The notes below the pieces were generated by a model that was not told the DNA's origin, ran no database searches, and saw nothing but the letters and a program-made list of their open reading frames with translations. A program made the translations under genes and the position numbers. This document shows, piece after piece, positions 8,164 to 15,502 of a stretch of DNA of 62,800 bases. Source of the DNA: Myxococcaceae bacterium (lineage in GTDB: Bacteria > Myxococcota > Myxococcia > Myxococcales > Myxococcaceae); the NCBI GenBank assembly GCA_017881265.1, contig JADGRA010000055.1, positions 1 through 62,800 on the forward strand. The letters are read 5' to 3'. Each line of letters starts with the position of its first letter. Position 1 is the stretch's first letter.

Positions 8164-9078
8164 TCAGGCTACAGCCGGCGTCGGAAGAGCCGCCCGCATG
8201 TCCTCATAGCCCTTTACGCGGACTGCACCCTGTTCAAGAAACCTCTCCGGCCACTTCAAACCCCGTTCGAAACAGCTGTCGAGGACGAAGAGCTTCCGGC
8301 CCTGATGCAACGCCGCACGTGCCTGGATAAGCGTCCCGGAAGTCTCCCCGGCCTCTACGATGACGGTGGCGTCGGTTAGCGCCGACATCGTGAGGTTGCG
8401 CTCGGGGAAAAAGAGGCGGTTCCACTTCGGACCCCGCGTTGAATAAATGCAAACCGGAACCTGGCTGACAACGAGAAACTCGCGGGCGATGCGCTCCTGA
8501 AGCTCACGATTCTCCGCCGGATAGACCCAGCCCAGCGGAGTTCCGATTACGGCAATCGTGCGCCCCTTGGCCTGTAGCGCGGTGGCGTGGGCTACCGTAT
8601 CGATGCCAGCAGCAAGACCGGAGACGACTGTGCGGTCATCGTCGACCAATTCGCGAACAAGTCGCTGTGCGCGCCGAATGCCGTTCGGCGACGGCTTCCG
8701 CGTTCCGACTACGGCCACGCTGGGCGACTCGGTGAGGTTCCACCATCCCTGGAAGTAAAGGAGCTCGACCGGGAAGCGTGCGTCCCGCAGCTTGGCCGGA
8801 TATTCGCCGGCCTGGTGAATCCGCACGCCAAAGCGCTTGACGCCCCTTTGCTGGAAGAGCTCAACCGCCTTCTGGGCCATCTCTTGGGCAGCGCTGGGGT
8901 TCCCGAGGACCTCTGACGGGAGAGCACCGGGATGCGCGCGGAACAAATCAGCGAGTTTCTTGAAGCTCGTGCCCCCTGCCCAGAGTGCCTCGTACGCTCC
9001 CATCTCGACTAGCGGTGAGATGAGCTGGGCGACGACACTGTGCGGAAGACGGTCCAGCGCTAGAGCGGTTTGACTCAT
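8164..9078 (-). CDS. short DprA/Smf (SLOG-fold) protein
   Basis: A 304-residue DprA-family protein with Rossmann-like motifs 'VAVVGTRKPSPNG' (121-133), 'SGLAAGIDTVAH' (153-164), 'FPERN' (224-228) and 'SGTLIQARAALHQGR'. It lacks the C-terminal winged-helix domain of housekeeping DprA, and its N-terminal 110 residues are divergent. Classical DprA loads RecA on incoming single-stranded DNA in transformation. Other SLOG-fold relatives act in nucleotide-based immunity. ATG 9078 is chosen because GGAGGG precedes it at suitable spacing; the frame is open 31 codons further upstream. It is the first gene of an operon with the phosphoribosyltransferase and faces away from the integrase. I regard it as element-borne rather than the chromosomal competence gene. 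Confidence 0.85.
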   Translation of the reverse strand: MSQTALALDRLPHSVVAQLISPLVEMGAYEALWAGGTSFKKLADLFRAHPGALPSEVLGNPSAAQEMAQKAVELFQQRGVKRFGVRIHQAGEYPAKLRDARFPVELLYFQGWWNLTESPSVAVVGTRKPSPNGIRRAQRLVRELVDDDRTVVSGLAAGIDTVAHATALQAKGRTIAVIGTPLGWVYPAENRELQERIAREFLVVSQVPVCIYSTRGPKWNRLFFPERNLTMSALTDATVIVEAGETSGTLIQARAALHQGRKLFVLDSCFERGLKWPERFLEQGAVRVKGYEDMRAALPTPAVA

Positions 9079-9222
9079 CGGTGCGGCCCTCCAGCCCGGC
9101 TCGCGCGAACGGCGAACGCGGAAGCTAGCAAGTCCCCATGACGTGATTCGGGTTTTCAGGCGCGCCAGCAAAGCTCATACCGAGCCAGGCTCAACGCACA
9201 CGGGGGAACCCGTCGACGATTC

Positions 9223-9248
9223 GGTCGAACGTGGCGCGGCGTTCGACC
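9223..9248. repeat. 9-base perfect inverted repeat, possible operator
   Basis: GGTCGAACG (9223-9231) and CGTTCGACC (9240-9248) form perfect arms around an 8-base spacer in the divergent gap. The spacing puts the arm centres about 17 bases apart, about one and a half helical turns. It could be an operator for either operon or an arm site for the recombinase. Confidence 0.4.
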
Positions 9249-9373
9249 ACGCGGGGGTCCTCGCGTCCGAGCTGGCCTTCCAGTTCCCCTTTTCGGACGC
9301 GGGGGCGTCTCGTCAAGCGGAATGGCCGCCGGTTTGAGCCAGGCACCGCTGGCCTTCCTCCTGCATGACGAGT

Positions 9374-9395
9374 GTGAGACCTATTTAGGTCTCAC
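9374..9395. promoter_or_regulatory. 22-base palindrome upstream of excisionase-integrase operon
   Basis: GTGAGACCTA, two T bases, then TAGGTCTCAC form a perfect palindrome ending 28 bases before the ATG at 9424. Its tight symmetry and position suggest an operator bound by a dimeric repressor, perhaps the small helix-turn-helix protein encoded just downstream. The DNA around it is less GC-rich than the neighbours. Confidence 0.5.
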
Positions 9396-9423
9396 TCGAC
9401 TATCAATGCAAGGCAGGCGCCTC

Positions 9424-9756
9424 ATGGCCGTCAGAATCAACGCGCTTCAGGACGTTAGTTCGCAGGTCGACCGAGCGTCACGCACGGCCTACCCAAACCG
9501 CACAGGGCCGAAGCAGCCCCCTCGCGCAGCCGAGGAGCCTGCTGAGGGGCCGAGCCCTCAGCCCGAAATGCTCACGCCCGATGAAGCTGCGCGCTTGCTC
9601 CGCGTGAACCGCAAGACAATCTACGCGGCCATTCGCGACAAGAAGTTGCCCGGCGTCTTGCAACTCGGCCCGCGTGCGGTCCGGATTCGTCGCTCGGCCC
9701 TGCTAGGGTCCGGACTCGGACAACCCGTCGGCTCGCTCAACAGGAGTGGAGTGTGA
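9424..9756 (+). CDS. excisionase-like helix-turn-helix protein
   Basis: A 110-residue protein. The first 48 residues are rich in proline, alanine and charged residues and probably disordered. Residues 49-95, beginning 'MLTPDEAARLLRVNRKTIY', match the excisionase/MerR-like helix-turn-helix family. Its stop overlaps the integrase start by four bases (GTGA), so the two are translationally coupled. Such proteins set recombination direction or regulate the integrase. ATG 9424 is preferred because AGGC-rich sequence precedes it; ATGs at 9322 and 9406 are in frame, but the 22-base palindrome lies between 9322 and 9406, which would put a likely operator inside the gene. Confidence 0.75.
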   Translation: MAVRINALQDVSSQVDRASRTAYPNRTGPKQPPRAAEEPAEGPSPQPEMLTPDEAARLLRVNRKTIYAAIRDKKLPGVLQLGPRAVRIRRSALLGSGLGQPVGSLNRSGV

Positions 9757-10853
9757 GCGTCCGGCAACGCAGATGGAAGGACAAGAAGGGCCGCATGCAG
9801 AACTCGTGGCAAGTGCACGTCTGTTTTCCTCGGCCTGACGGTCACGTGCGGGAAATCCGGCGGACCTCGCCCGTGAACACCCGTCGTGGCGCAGAGGAAT
9901 ACGAGCGCCAGCTACGTACCGGTCTGCTCGACGGAAGCCTCGAGCGGGCGAAGACAACAGCTGAGACGGCTACGGTGGCACAGTTCGCGGACCGGTTTCT
10001 GGACTGGGCCGAGGTCAACAACAAGCCGTCTACGCTGTACGCGAAGCGCATCATCGTCCGGGAGCACCTGCTCCCGGCCTTTGGCGCCCTCCGCCTCGAC
10101 GCAGTCCGCTTCGCCGCCATCGAGTCCTACAAGGCGAAGAAGCTGCGCGAGAAATTCTCCGCGAAGTCCATCAACAACCACCTCGCAGTGCTCGGGAAGC
10201 TGCTGAACCTCGCCGCAGAGATGGGCGAGGTCGACCACGTTCCCCGGGTGAAGGGCCTCCGTGTCCAGAAGTCCGGCTTCAATTTTCTCGACTTCGAGGA
10301 AGCAGACCGGTTCCTCGGAGCAGCAGAACCCGGATGGTTCGCGCTGTTACTCGTCGCACTCCGCACGGGGCTGCGCGTCGGCGAACTTCTGGCGCTGCGC
10401 TGGGAGGACGTGGACCTCAAGGTCGGCCGCCTCGTGGTCCGCCGCACACTCTGGAACGGCCAGGAGGGCTCGCCAAAGGGTGGCCGGGCGCGCGAAGTGC
10501 CGCTTGGCGACGAGGTTCTCCGGGTGCTTCAAGAGCATCGCCACCTTCGTGCGCACGTCTTCTGCCACGAGGATGGTTCGCCCTTCACGCATTCGGAACT
10601 GAAGGACGTCGTGCCGCGCACCTGCCGCCGAGCGGGGCTGGCGAAGCGGCTAACAATGCATGACCTCCGACACACTTTCGCGAGTCACCTGACGATGCGC
10701 GGAGTGACGCCGGTGGCGGTGAAGGAGTTGCTGGGTCACGCCGACCTGACGACGACCATGCGGTACGCGCACCTCGCGCCGAGAATCACGCGAGATGCGG
10801 TGCAGCTGCTCAACAGCCGCCCGCACAGCACATGGACAGCACACGGGCCCTAG
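9753..10853 (+). CDS. tyrosine recombinase (integrase)
   Basis: A 366-residue phage/ICE-type tyrosine recombinase. An N-terminal arm-binding region is followed by a SAM-like core-binding domain (about 72-165) and the catalytic domain (about 175-350). The active-site set is visible: R208 in 'RTGLRVGELLAL', K242 in 'SPKGG', H303 and R306 in 'HDLRH', H329 in 'LLGHAD' and nucleophile Y338 in 'MRYAHL'. GTG start has AGGAG seven or so bases upstream. The gene ends 37 bases from the 3' end of tRNA-Gly, the classic layout for an element integrated into a tRNA gene. All catalytic residues are present, so it should be active. Confidence 0.95.
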   Translation: MSVRQRRWKDKKGRMQNSWQVHVCFPRPDGHVREIRRTSPVNTRRGAEEYERQLRTGLLDGSLERAKTTAETATVAQFADRFLDWAEVNNKPSTLYAKRIIVREHLLPAFGALRLDAVRFAAIESYKAKKLREKFSAKSINNHLAVLGKLLNLAAEMGEVDHVPRVKGLRVQKSGFNFLDFEEADRFLGAAEPGWFALLLVALRTGLRVGELLALRWEDVDLKVGRLVVRRTLWNGQEGSPKGGRAREVPLGDEVLRVLQEHRHLRAHVFCHEDGSPFTHSELKDVVPRTCRRAGLAKRLTMHDLRHTFASHLTMRGVTPVAVKELLGHADLTTTMRYAHLAPRITRDAVQLLNSRPHSTWTAHGP

Positions 10854-10858
10854 AAGCG

Positions 10859-10886
10859 AAAAAAGCCTCGGCGTTACCGAGGCTTA
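10859..10886 (-). terminator. Rho-independent terminator of tRNA-Gly
   Basis: Read on the minus strand, an 8-base stem (AGCCTCGG/CCGAGGCT) with a 5-base loop is followed by six T residues. It begins a few bases beyond the tRNA 3' end and just clears the integrase stop. It would end tRNA transcription and also shield the integrase gene from antisense transcription. Confidence 0.85.
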
Positions 10887-10890
10887 GAGG

Positions 10891-10962
10891 AGCGGGAAAA
10901 GGGATTTGAACCCTCGACCCTCGCCTTGGCAAGGCGATGCTCTACCACTGAGCTATTCCCGC
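10891..10962 (-). tRNA. tRNA-Gly (anticodon GCC)
   Basis: A 72-base cloverleaf reads from GCGGGAATAGC at 10962. Acceptor stem GCGGGAA pairs with TTCCCGC and the discriminator is T. The anticodon stem TCGCC/GGCGA encloses loop TTGCCAA with anticodon GCC at 10928-10930. The T-loop TTCAAAT is standard. CCA is not encoded (the next bases are CCT). A promoter lies upstream and a hairpin-plus-T terminator downstream. The integrase gene points at its 3' end, so this gene is the likely attachment site; it remains complete after integration. I found no second copy of its 3' end to the left in this window. Confidence 0.96.
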
Positions 10963-10988
10963 ACGGCACTGCTGGTGAGGCGCCGAGC

Positions 10989-11018
10989 CTTGTAGCGGCC
11001 CGGTGACATGGACGTCAA
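10989..11018 (-). promoter_or_regulatory. promoter of tRNA-Gly
   Basis: On the minus strand TTGACG (11018-11013) and TACAAG (10994-10989) are separated by 18 bases. The predicted start is about 20 bases before the mature tRNA 5' end. The -35 element overlaps the stop codon of pgsA. Confidence 0.6.
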
Positions 11019-11695
11019 GCGCCCTCTGGGCCCTCGGGGTGCCCCCTTCGGGAGAGCATCTGCCCGAAGGCCCGGAAGTAGCCCACGCCGCTCCACACGC
11101 TGAAGAAGACCGAGACGTAGAGCAGCACCTGCCCCACAGCGTTGTAGTTAACCGGGACCGTCCAAAAGATGAGGTCGAGCGGGTGGGTGTAGTGCACGCA
11201 CAGCGCGATGATGCCGGTCAGCTGCAGGCTGGTCTTCCACTTTCCCTCCTGGCCCGCCGCAATCACCATCCCCTCCGACGCGGCGATGGTCCGCAGCCCG
11301 GTCACGAGGAATTCGCGCGCCAGCAGGACGATGACGACCCACGCGGCGACCCGGCCGAGGCGCACCAGCATCACCAGGGCCGCCATGACGATGAGCTTGT
11401 CGGCCAGCGGGTCGAGGAATTTCCCGAGCACGGTGACAAGATTCATCCGGCGGGCAAGCACGCCGTCAATGACGTCCGTCACCGCCGCCAGGGTGAAGAG
11501 GAAGGCAGCGAGGAAGCTGTCGAGCGGGTCGGCCTTGTAGGTGAGCCAGATGAAGAGCGGGATGATGAGAATCCGCCCGAGCGTGAGCATGTTCGGGAGG
11601 GTCCACAGCTCCTTCAGCAGCACGCTCGGGTGACGCGCCGCCTGGCGCACCCGGCGCGCTTCGCGTCGGCGCTGTTTGCGCGTCCGCCGGTCCAC
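11015..11695 (-). CDS. pgsA: CDP-diacylglycerol-glycerol-3-phosphate phosphatidyltransferase
   Basis: A 226-residue inner-membrane enzyme that makes phosphatidylglycerophosphate from CDP-diacylglycerol and glycerol 3-phosphate, the committed step to phosphatidylglycerol and cardiolipin. The CDP-alcohol transferase signature is intact: 'DGVLARRMN', then G, then 'FLDPLADK', matching DG-x2-AR-x8-G-x3-D-x3-D. About five hydrophobic spans follow a basic N-terminal tail of about 25 residues ('RKQRRREARR'), longer than usual. Start GTG 11695 follows the stop of the TPR gene by 10 bases, so the genes are probably cotranscribed. Another CDP-alcohol transferase such as cardiolipin or phosphatidylserine synthase is less likely from motif spacing and size. 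Confidence 0.9.
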   Translation of the reverse strand: MDRRTRKQRRREARRVRQAARHPSVLLKELWTLPNMLTLGRILIIPLFIWLTYKADPLDSFLAAFLFTLAAVTDVIDGVLARRMNLVTVLGKFLDPLADKLIVMAALVMLVRLGRVAAWVVIVLLAREFLVTGLRTIAASEGMVIAAGQEGKWKTSLQLTGIIALCVHYTHPLDLIFWTVPVNYNAVGQVLLYVSVFFSVWSGVGYFRAFGQMLSRRGHPEGPEGA

Positions 11696-11705
11696 GAAGC
11701 CGGGT

Positions 11706-13178
11706 TTAGCCCATTCCCACGCAGAGCAGCGCGAAACCTTCGCCCGTCAGTTCCACAGCGACGGCCGCCCCACCCCGCGGGTGGTCCCAGGGCATGGCCA
11801 GCACACGGGGCGCAATCTGCCCCTGCCAGCCCACCCAGTGCTCGAGGGGCACCGTCACCGGAGCATCGGCCCGGACTTCCAGTGAGCGCAGCGTGCCCGG
11901 CAGGCTGAGTAGCACCTGCCCCACGCCTGCCAGGTGGACGAGGTCCAGGTCCGGCGCGACGTCCGAGGGGACGCGGCCATTCTCAAAATTCACCTGCTCC
12001 TCGAAGCCAAATACCATCGGCTCCCGGAGGTATGCGCCCTCGTCCCCGAGGCTGACGGCCAGGAAGCGTCGGCCCTCCCGGGCCACCCAGGCGGCGCCCG
12101 TGCCGAGGACGCGCTGCATGCGGTCTGAGCCCTCCCCGAAGGGGCGGTCCGTCACCCGGCCCCGGAAGCGCTTGAATTCGGGGCGAAAGTCCAGGGTGCC
12201 GGTGAAGCCAATCATCCCCGCCGTGCGGACAATCAGCTCGCCCCGCACCGTCACCAGCACGGAGTCCTCGTGCAGGGCGAAGGGGGAGGCCTCTCCCTCG
12301 CCGACAAGGCGCAGGCTGGCGGCGAGCTCGGACAGCTCGGCGCTCGTCCCCGCGGCATGCGTCTCCACGGGTGCCGGTGGCTGCTCCGGGGGGGCGTCCA
12401 GCACCGGAGGCGGGGGCGGCGGCGCCATGTCGAGGGGCTCGTCCTCTGCCGGGGGGACGGGTGGCGGCACGCGCTGCTCCAGGACGAGGGGGATGGGGGC
12501 CGGCGGTGGGGGTGCGACGCGGGCCAGTGGTGGCGCGCCACTGGCGTTCAACCCTTGCGCCAGCATGGCGTCGTAGGGCCGCGCCGAGGCGGTCGCCGGC
12601 GCGGGGGGCGGTGCCGGGGCCGCGGCGGCCACCATCCCGACAAAGGTTTTGGAGGCGGCGAGGGTGAGGGCCGCCGGCGTCGGGTTGGAGGTGGGGCGAG
12701 CCGCGCGGTCGGCGGCGAGGGCCCGCGCCATTTTCTCGGCCATGACGTCCGAGCCGGCCTGCAGGAAGGCCTCGCGCGCCCGCCCATACTCGCCGGCCTG
12801 CGCCAGGGCGAGGCCGAGGTAGTTGTGGGCTTTGGCGTGGTCCGGCGCCAGCTCCACCGCGCGCTCGAATTCGCGGATGGCGCGCGGCAGCTGTCCGGAC
12901 TTGAGGTAGACGAGGCCGAGGTTGACACGAAGGGTGGGGTCCGACGCGTTCTCCCGCACCAGTCCCTCGTAGATTTCGGCCGCCCGGTCGAAGTGGCCCA
13001 GCTTGAAGTAGGCCAGCCCGAGGAGATTCTGGCCCTTCTCGTTGTCCGGCTGCAGCTGGTAGGCGGCTTCCAACTGGGAGCGAGCGTCCTCCAGTTGGCC
13101 CGCCTGCAGCAGCTCTCCACCCCGGTATAGGAGCGTCAGGAAGGCATCGTCCCCGCCGGTCCCCGGAATCACTGCCAT
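11706..13178 (-). CDS. TPR protein with C-terminal AIM24 domain
   Basis: A 490-residue protein with no signal peptide. Residues about 12-165 form four or so tetratricopeptide repeats ('LLGLAYFKLGHFDRAAEIYE', 'VNLGLVYLKSGQLPRAIREF'). A long alanine/proline linker follows (about 175-300). The C-terminal 190 residues are an AIM24-type beta domain ('FALHEDSVLVTVRGELIVRT', 'GFTGTLDFRPEF', 'LVHLAGVGQVLLSLPGT'). AIM24 proteins have TRAF-like folds of unclear function. TPRs usually mediate protein assembly. ATG 13178 overlaps the transglycosylase stop by 10 bases, so the pair is translationally coupled; pgsA follows. The context suggests an envelope-related scaffold, but that is inference. Confidence 0.75.
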   Translation of the reverse strand: MAVIPGTGGDDAFLTLLYRGGELLQAGQLEDARSQLEAAYQLQPDNEKGQNLLGLAYFKLGHFDRAAEIYEGLVRENASDPTLRVNLGLVYLKSGQLPRAIREFERAVELAPDHAKAHNYLGLALAQAGEYGRAREAFLQAGSDVMAEKMARALAADRAARPTSNPTPAALTLAASKTFVGMVAAAAPAPPPAPATASARPYDAMLAQGLNASGAPPLARVAPPPPAPIPLVLEQRVPPPVPPAEDEPLDMAPPPPPPVLDAPPEQPPAPVETHAAGTSAELSELAASLRLVGEGEASPFALHEDSVLVTVRGELIVRTAGMIGFTGTLDFRPEFKRFRGRVTDRPFGEGSDRMQRVLGTGAAWVAREGRRFLAVSLGDEGAYLREPMVFGFEEQVNFENGRVPSDVAPDLDLVHLAGVGQVLLSLPGTLRSLEVRADAPVTVPLEHWVGWQGQIAPRVLAMPWDHPRGGAAVAVELTGEGFALLCVGMG

Positions 13179-13807
13179 GAGGAATGCCCGGCCGAACTCG
13201 AGCTGGCCGAGGCCTGCTCCTGCTGCTTGTACTTGAAGTAGAGCGCCAGCACCTTGCGGACGTAGGCTTGCGTCTCCTCGTAGGGGGGGACGTTGTCCTC
13301 GAAGCGGTGCACCGCGTCCGGGCCAGCGTTGTAGGCGGCGACGATTTTTTCCATCTGCCCGCCAAACTCGTTCGCCAGCACGCGCAGGTAGCGGACGCCG
13401 CCGTATATGTTCTCCTTCACGTCGAAGAGGTCGTGCACGTACATGTCCCGCGCGGTGCCGGGCATGAGCTGCATCAGCCCGCTGGCCCCCTTGGACGAGA
13501 CGGCGTAGCGGTCGTAGTTGCTCTCGGCATGCACCACCGCGCGCACCAGCGGCAACGGGATTTGGTACTTGGCCGACGCCTTGGCCATCCACTCCTCGAT
13601 GAGGGAGTCCGCAATTACCATCGGCGCCGGCACCTCGGACGCGCGCGCGGTGCTGCGGGACAGCCGGCCGAGCTTGCGCGCCTTGACGCCCGAGGGGGGG
13701 ACGTTGGTGTAGACGATGGTGCCGTCTTTCAGGGTGTACGTGTAGATGTCGCTGGCCAAGGCCGGCGCGGCGAGGAACAGCAGTAGAAGCAGGACGAGGG
13801 GACGCAC
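13169..13807 (-). CDS. secreted lytic transglycosylase with DUF4124 segment
   Basis: A 212-residue exported protein. A signal peptide (about 1-19, 'LLLLLFLAAPALA') precedes a short DUF4124-like segment ('IYTYTLKDGTIVYTNVPP') and an SLT domain (about 75-195). The catalytic glutamate is in 'VVHAESNYD', followed by 'SSKGASGLMQLMPGTA' and 'IVAAYNAGPDAV', the standard Slt motifs. It cleaves peptidoglycan glycan strands in the periplasm, leaving anhydromuramyl ends. It lies first in an operon with the TPR-AIM24 gene and pgsA and is divergent from nadB across about 90 bases. The C-terminal tail is serine-rich. Confidence 0.9.
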   Translation of the reverse strand: MRPLVLLLLLFLAAPALASDIYTYTLKDGTIVYTNVPPSGVKARKLGRLSRSTARASEVPAPMVIADSLIEEWMAKASAKYQIPLPLVRAVVHAESNYDRYAVSSKGASGLMQLMPGTARDMYVHDLFDVKENIYGGVRYLRVLANEFGGQMEKIVAAYNAGPDAVHRFEDNVPPYEETQAYVRKVLALYFKYKQQEQASASSSSAGHSSWQ

Positions 13808-13900
13808 GGAGTTCGGGGGCTTCCAACTTATCGCCCCCGCCCGGGTCCCTCAAGAAAGGGCCTTGTTTCCAGGACTTGTGAAGATTACGAGCGCTGTTGC

Positions 13901-15490
13901 ATGCCACAGCGTTTCGACTTCCTCGTCGTCGGTGGCGGAGTGGCAGGGCTTTCCTTCGCCCTGGAGGCCAGCCAGGCGGGCTCGGTGTGCGTCCTCACCA
14001 AGCGCAGCCGCAGCGAGTCCAATACGGTGTACGCCCAAGGGGGCATCGCCTCCGTCCTGTCGGCCCGGGACTCCTTCGCCCAGCACGAGGAGGACACCCT
14101 GACGGCCGGAAGCGGGCTGAACCACCGGGACGCCGTGGAAGTCACCGTGCGTGAAGGGCCAGACCGGGTGCGGGAACTGGTGGCGCTGGGCGCGGACTTC
14201 AACCGGCGGCCGGACGGGGAGTGGGACCTGACCCGGGAGGGCGGGCATTCGCGGCGCCGGATTGTGCACAGCGGGGACATTACGGGCCGGGAAGTGGAGC
14301 GGGTGCTGCTGGCCGCCTGCGACGACCGCCCCAACATCCACTTCGTCTCGGACAGCGCGGCCATCGACTTGGTGCTGCAGCGGCGCTCCGGCCACGGGGC
14401 AGCGGCCCGGGCGCTGGGCGTGTACGTGCTACTGCCGACAGGGGAGATTGAAACCTTCCTCGGCCGGGCGGTGGTGCTGGCCACCGGGGGCGCGGGGAAG
14501 GTGTACCTGTACACCACCAACCCGGACGTGGCGACGGGGGACGGGGTGGCCATGGCGTACCGGGCCGGCGCCCACATCGCCAACATGGAGTTTTACCAGT
14601 TTCACCCCACTTGCCTTTTCAGCCCGGAGGCCAAGAATTTCCTCATCAGCGAGGCCCTGCGGGGCGAGGGGGGCCGGCTGCGGCTGCGCAGCGGCGCTCC
14701 CTTCATGGACCGCTACAGCCCGCTCAAGGAATTGGCCCCCCGGGACGTGGTGGCCAAGGCCATCGACAGCGAGCTCAAGCGCACCGGGGATGACTATGTC
14801 CTTCTGGACATGACGCACCTCGGGCGGGCCTTCCTCATTGAACGGTTCCCCAACATCTATGAAGTCTGCAAGCAGTTCGGCGTGGACATGGCCGTCCAGC
14901 CCATTCCCGTCGTCCCGGCGGCCCACTACCAGTGTGGCGGCGCGGTGACGGACCTCGACGGCCGCACCACCATTCCCGGGCTGTACGCGGTGGGAGAGGT
15001 GGCGCACACCGGGCTGCACGGCGCCAACCGCCTCGCCTCCAACTCCCTCTTGGAGGGGCTGGTGTTCGGCCACCGGGCGGCCCGCGCGGCGGCGCACGAG
15101 ATGAAGGGCCAGGGCTTTCCGGACGAGGACGTGCCGGCGTGGAACCCGGGGGCGGCGGTGGACCCCAATGAAAGCGTCATCGTCACCCACAACTGGGAGG
15201 AAGTCCGCCGCCTGATGTGGAACTACGTCGGCATCGTCCGCAGCGACAAGCGGCTCATGCGGGCGCGCCGGCGGCTCGACCTGTTGCGCGAGGAGATTCG
15301 CGACTACTACTGGCGATTCAAGGTAACGCGCGACATCATCGAATTGCGCAACATCGCCGACGTCGCGCACCTGATTGTGGAGTGCGCCACGCGGCGCAAG
15401 GAGAGCCGGGGCCTGCACTACAACCTCGACTACCCCAACCGCGACGACCACAACTGGGCCAAGGACACCGTGGTGTTTCGCGAGGTGTGA
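13901..15490 (+). CDS. nadB: L-aspartate oxidase
   Basis: A 529-residue flavoprotein that oxidises L-aspartate to iminoaspartate, the first step of de novo NAD synthesis. The FAD site 'VVGGGVAGLSFA' is at the N-terminus. 'SNTVYAQGGIA', 'EGGHSRRRIVHSGDITG', 'EFYQFHPT' and 'GLHGANRLASNSLLEGLVFG' are typical NadB segments. The C-terminal helical domain ends in 'RRKESRGLHYNLDYP'. Length is normal. It is the first gene of a plus-strand run with rhomboid, LOG and TonB-family genes (12-base gap to the next). nadA and nadC are not in the window. Succinate dehydrogenase flavoprotein is excluded by these motifs. Confidence 0.95.
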   Translation: MPQRFDFLVVGGGVAGLSFALEASQAGSVCVLTKRSRSESNTVYAQGGIASVLSARDSFAQHEEDTLTAGSGLNHRDAVEVTVREGPDRVRELVALGADFNRRPDGEWDLTREGGHSRRRIVHSGDITGREVERVLLAACDDRPNIHFVSDSAAIDLVLQRRSGHGAAARALGVYVLLPTGEIETFLGRAVVLATGGAGKVYLYTTNPDVATGDGVAMAYRAGAHIANMEFYQFHPTCLFSPEAKNFLISEALRGEGGRLRLRSGAPFMDRYSPLKELAPRDVVAKAIDSELKRTGDDYVLLDMTHLGRAFLIERFPNIYEVCKQFGVDMAVQPIPVVPAAHYQCGGAVTDLDGRTTIPGLYAVGEVAHTGLHGANRLASNSLLEGLVFGHRAARAAAHEMKGQGFPDEDVPAWNPGAAVDPNESVIVTHNWEEVRRLMWNYVGIVRSDKRLMRARRRLDLLREEIRDYYWRFKVTRDIIELRNIADVAHLIVECATRRKESRGLHYNLDYPNRDDHNWAKDTVVFREV

Positions 15491-15502
15491 GGGGCTAGGC
15501 CA

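Larger units (their letters stand above)
9079..9423. other. 345-base divergent regulatory gap with two inverted repeats
   Basis: This gap separates the dprA-like operon (minus) from the excisionase-integrase operon (plus), so promoters for both must lie here. I see no gene. Two perfect inverted repeats (9223-9248 and 9374-9395) are the only clear structure and are listed separately. Confidence 0.5.
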
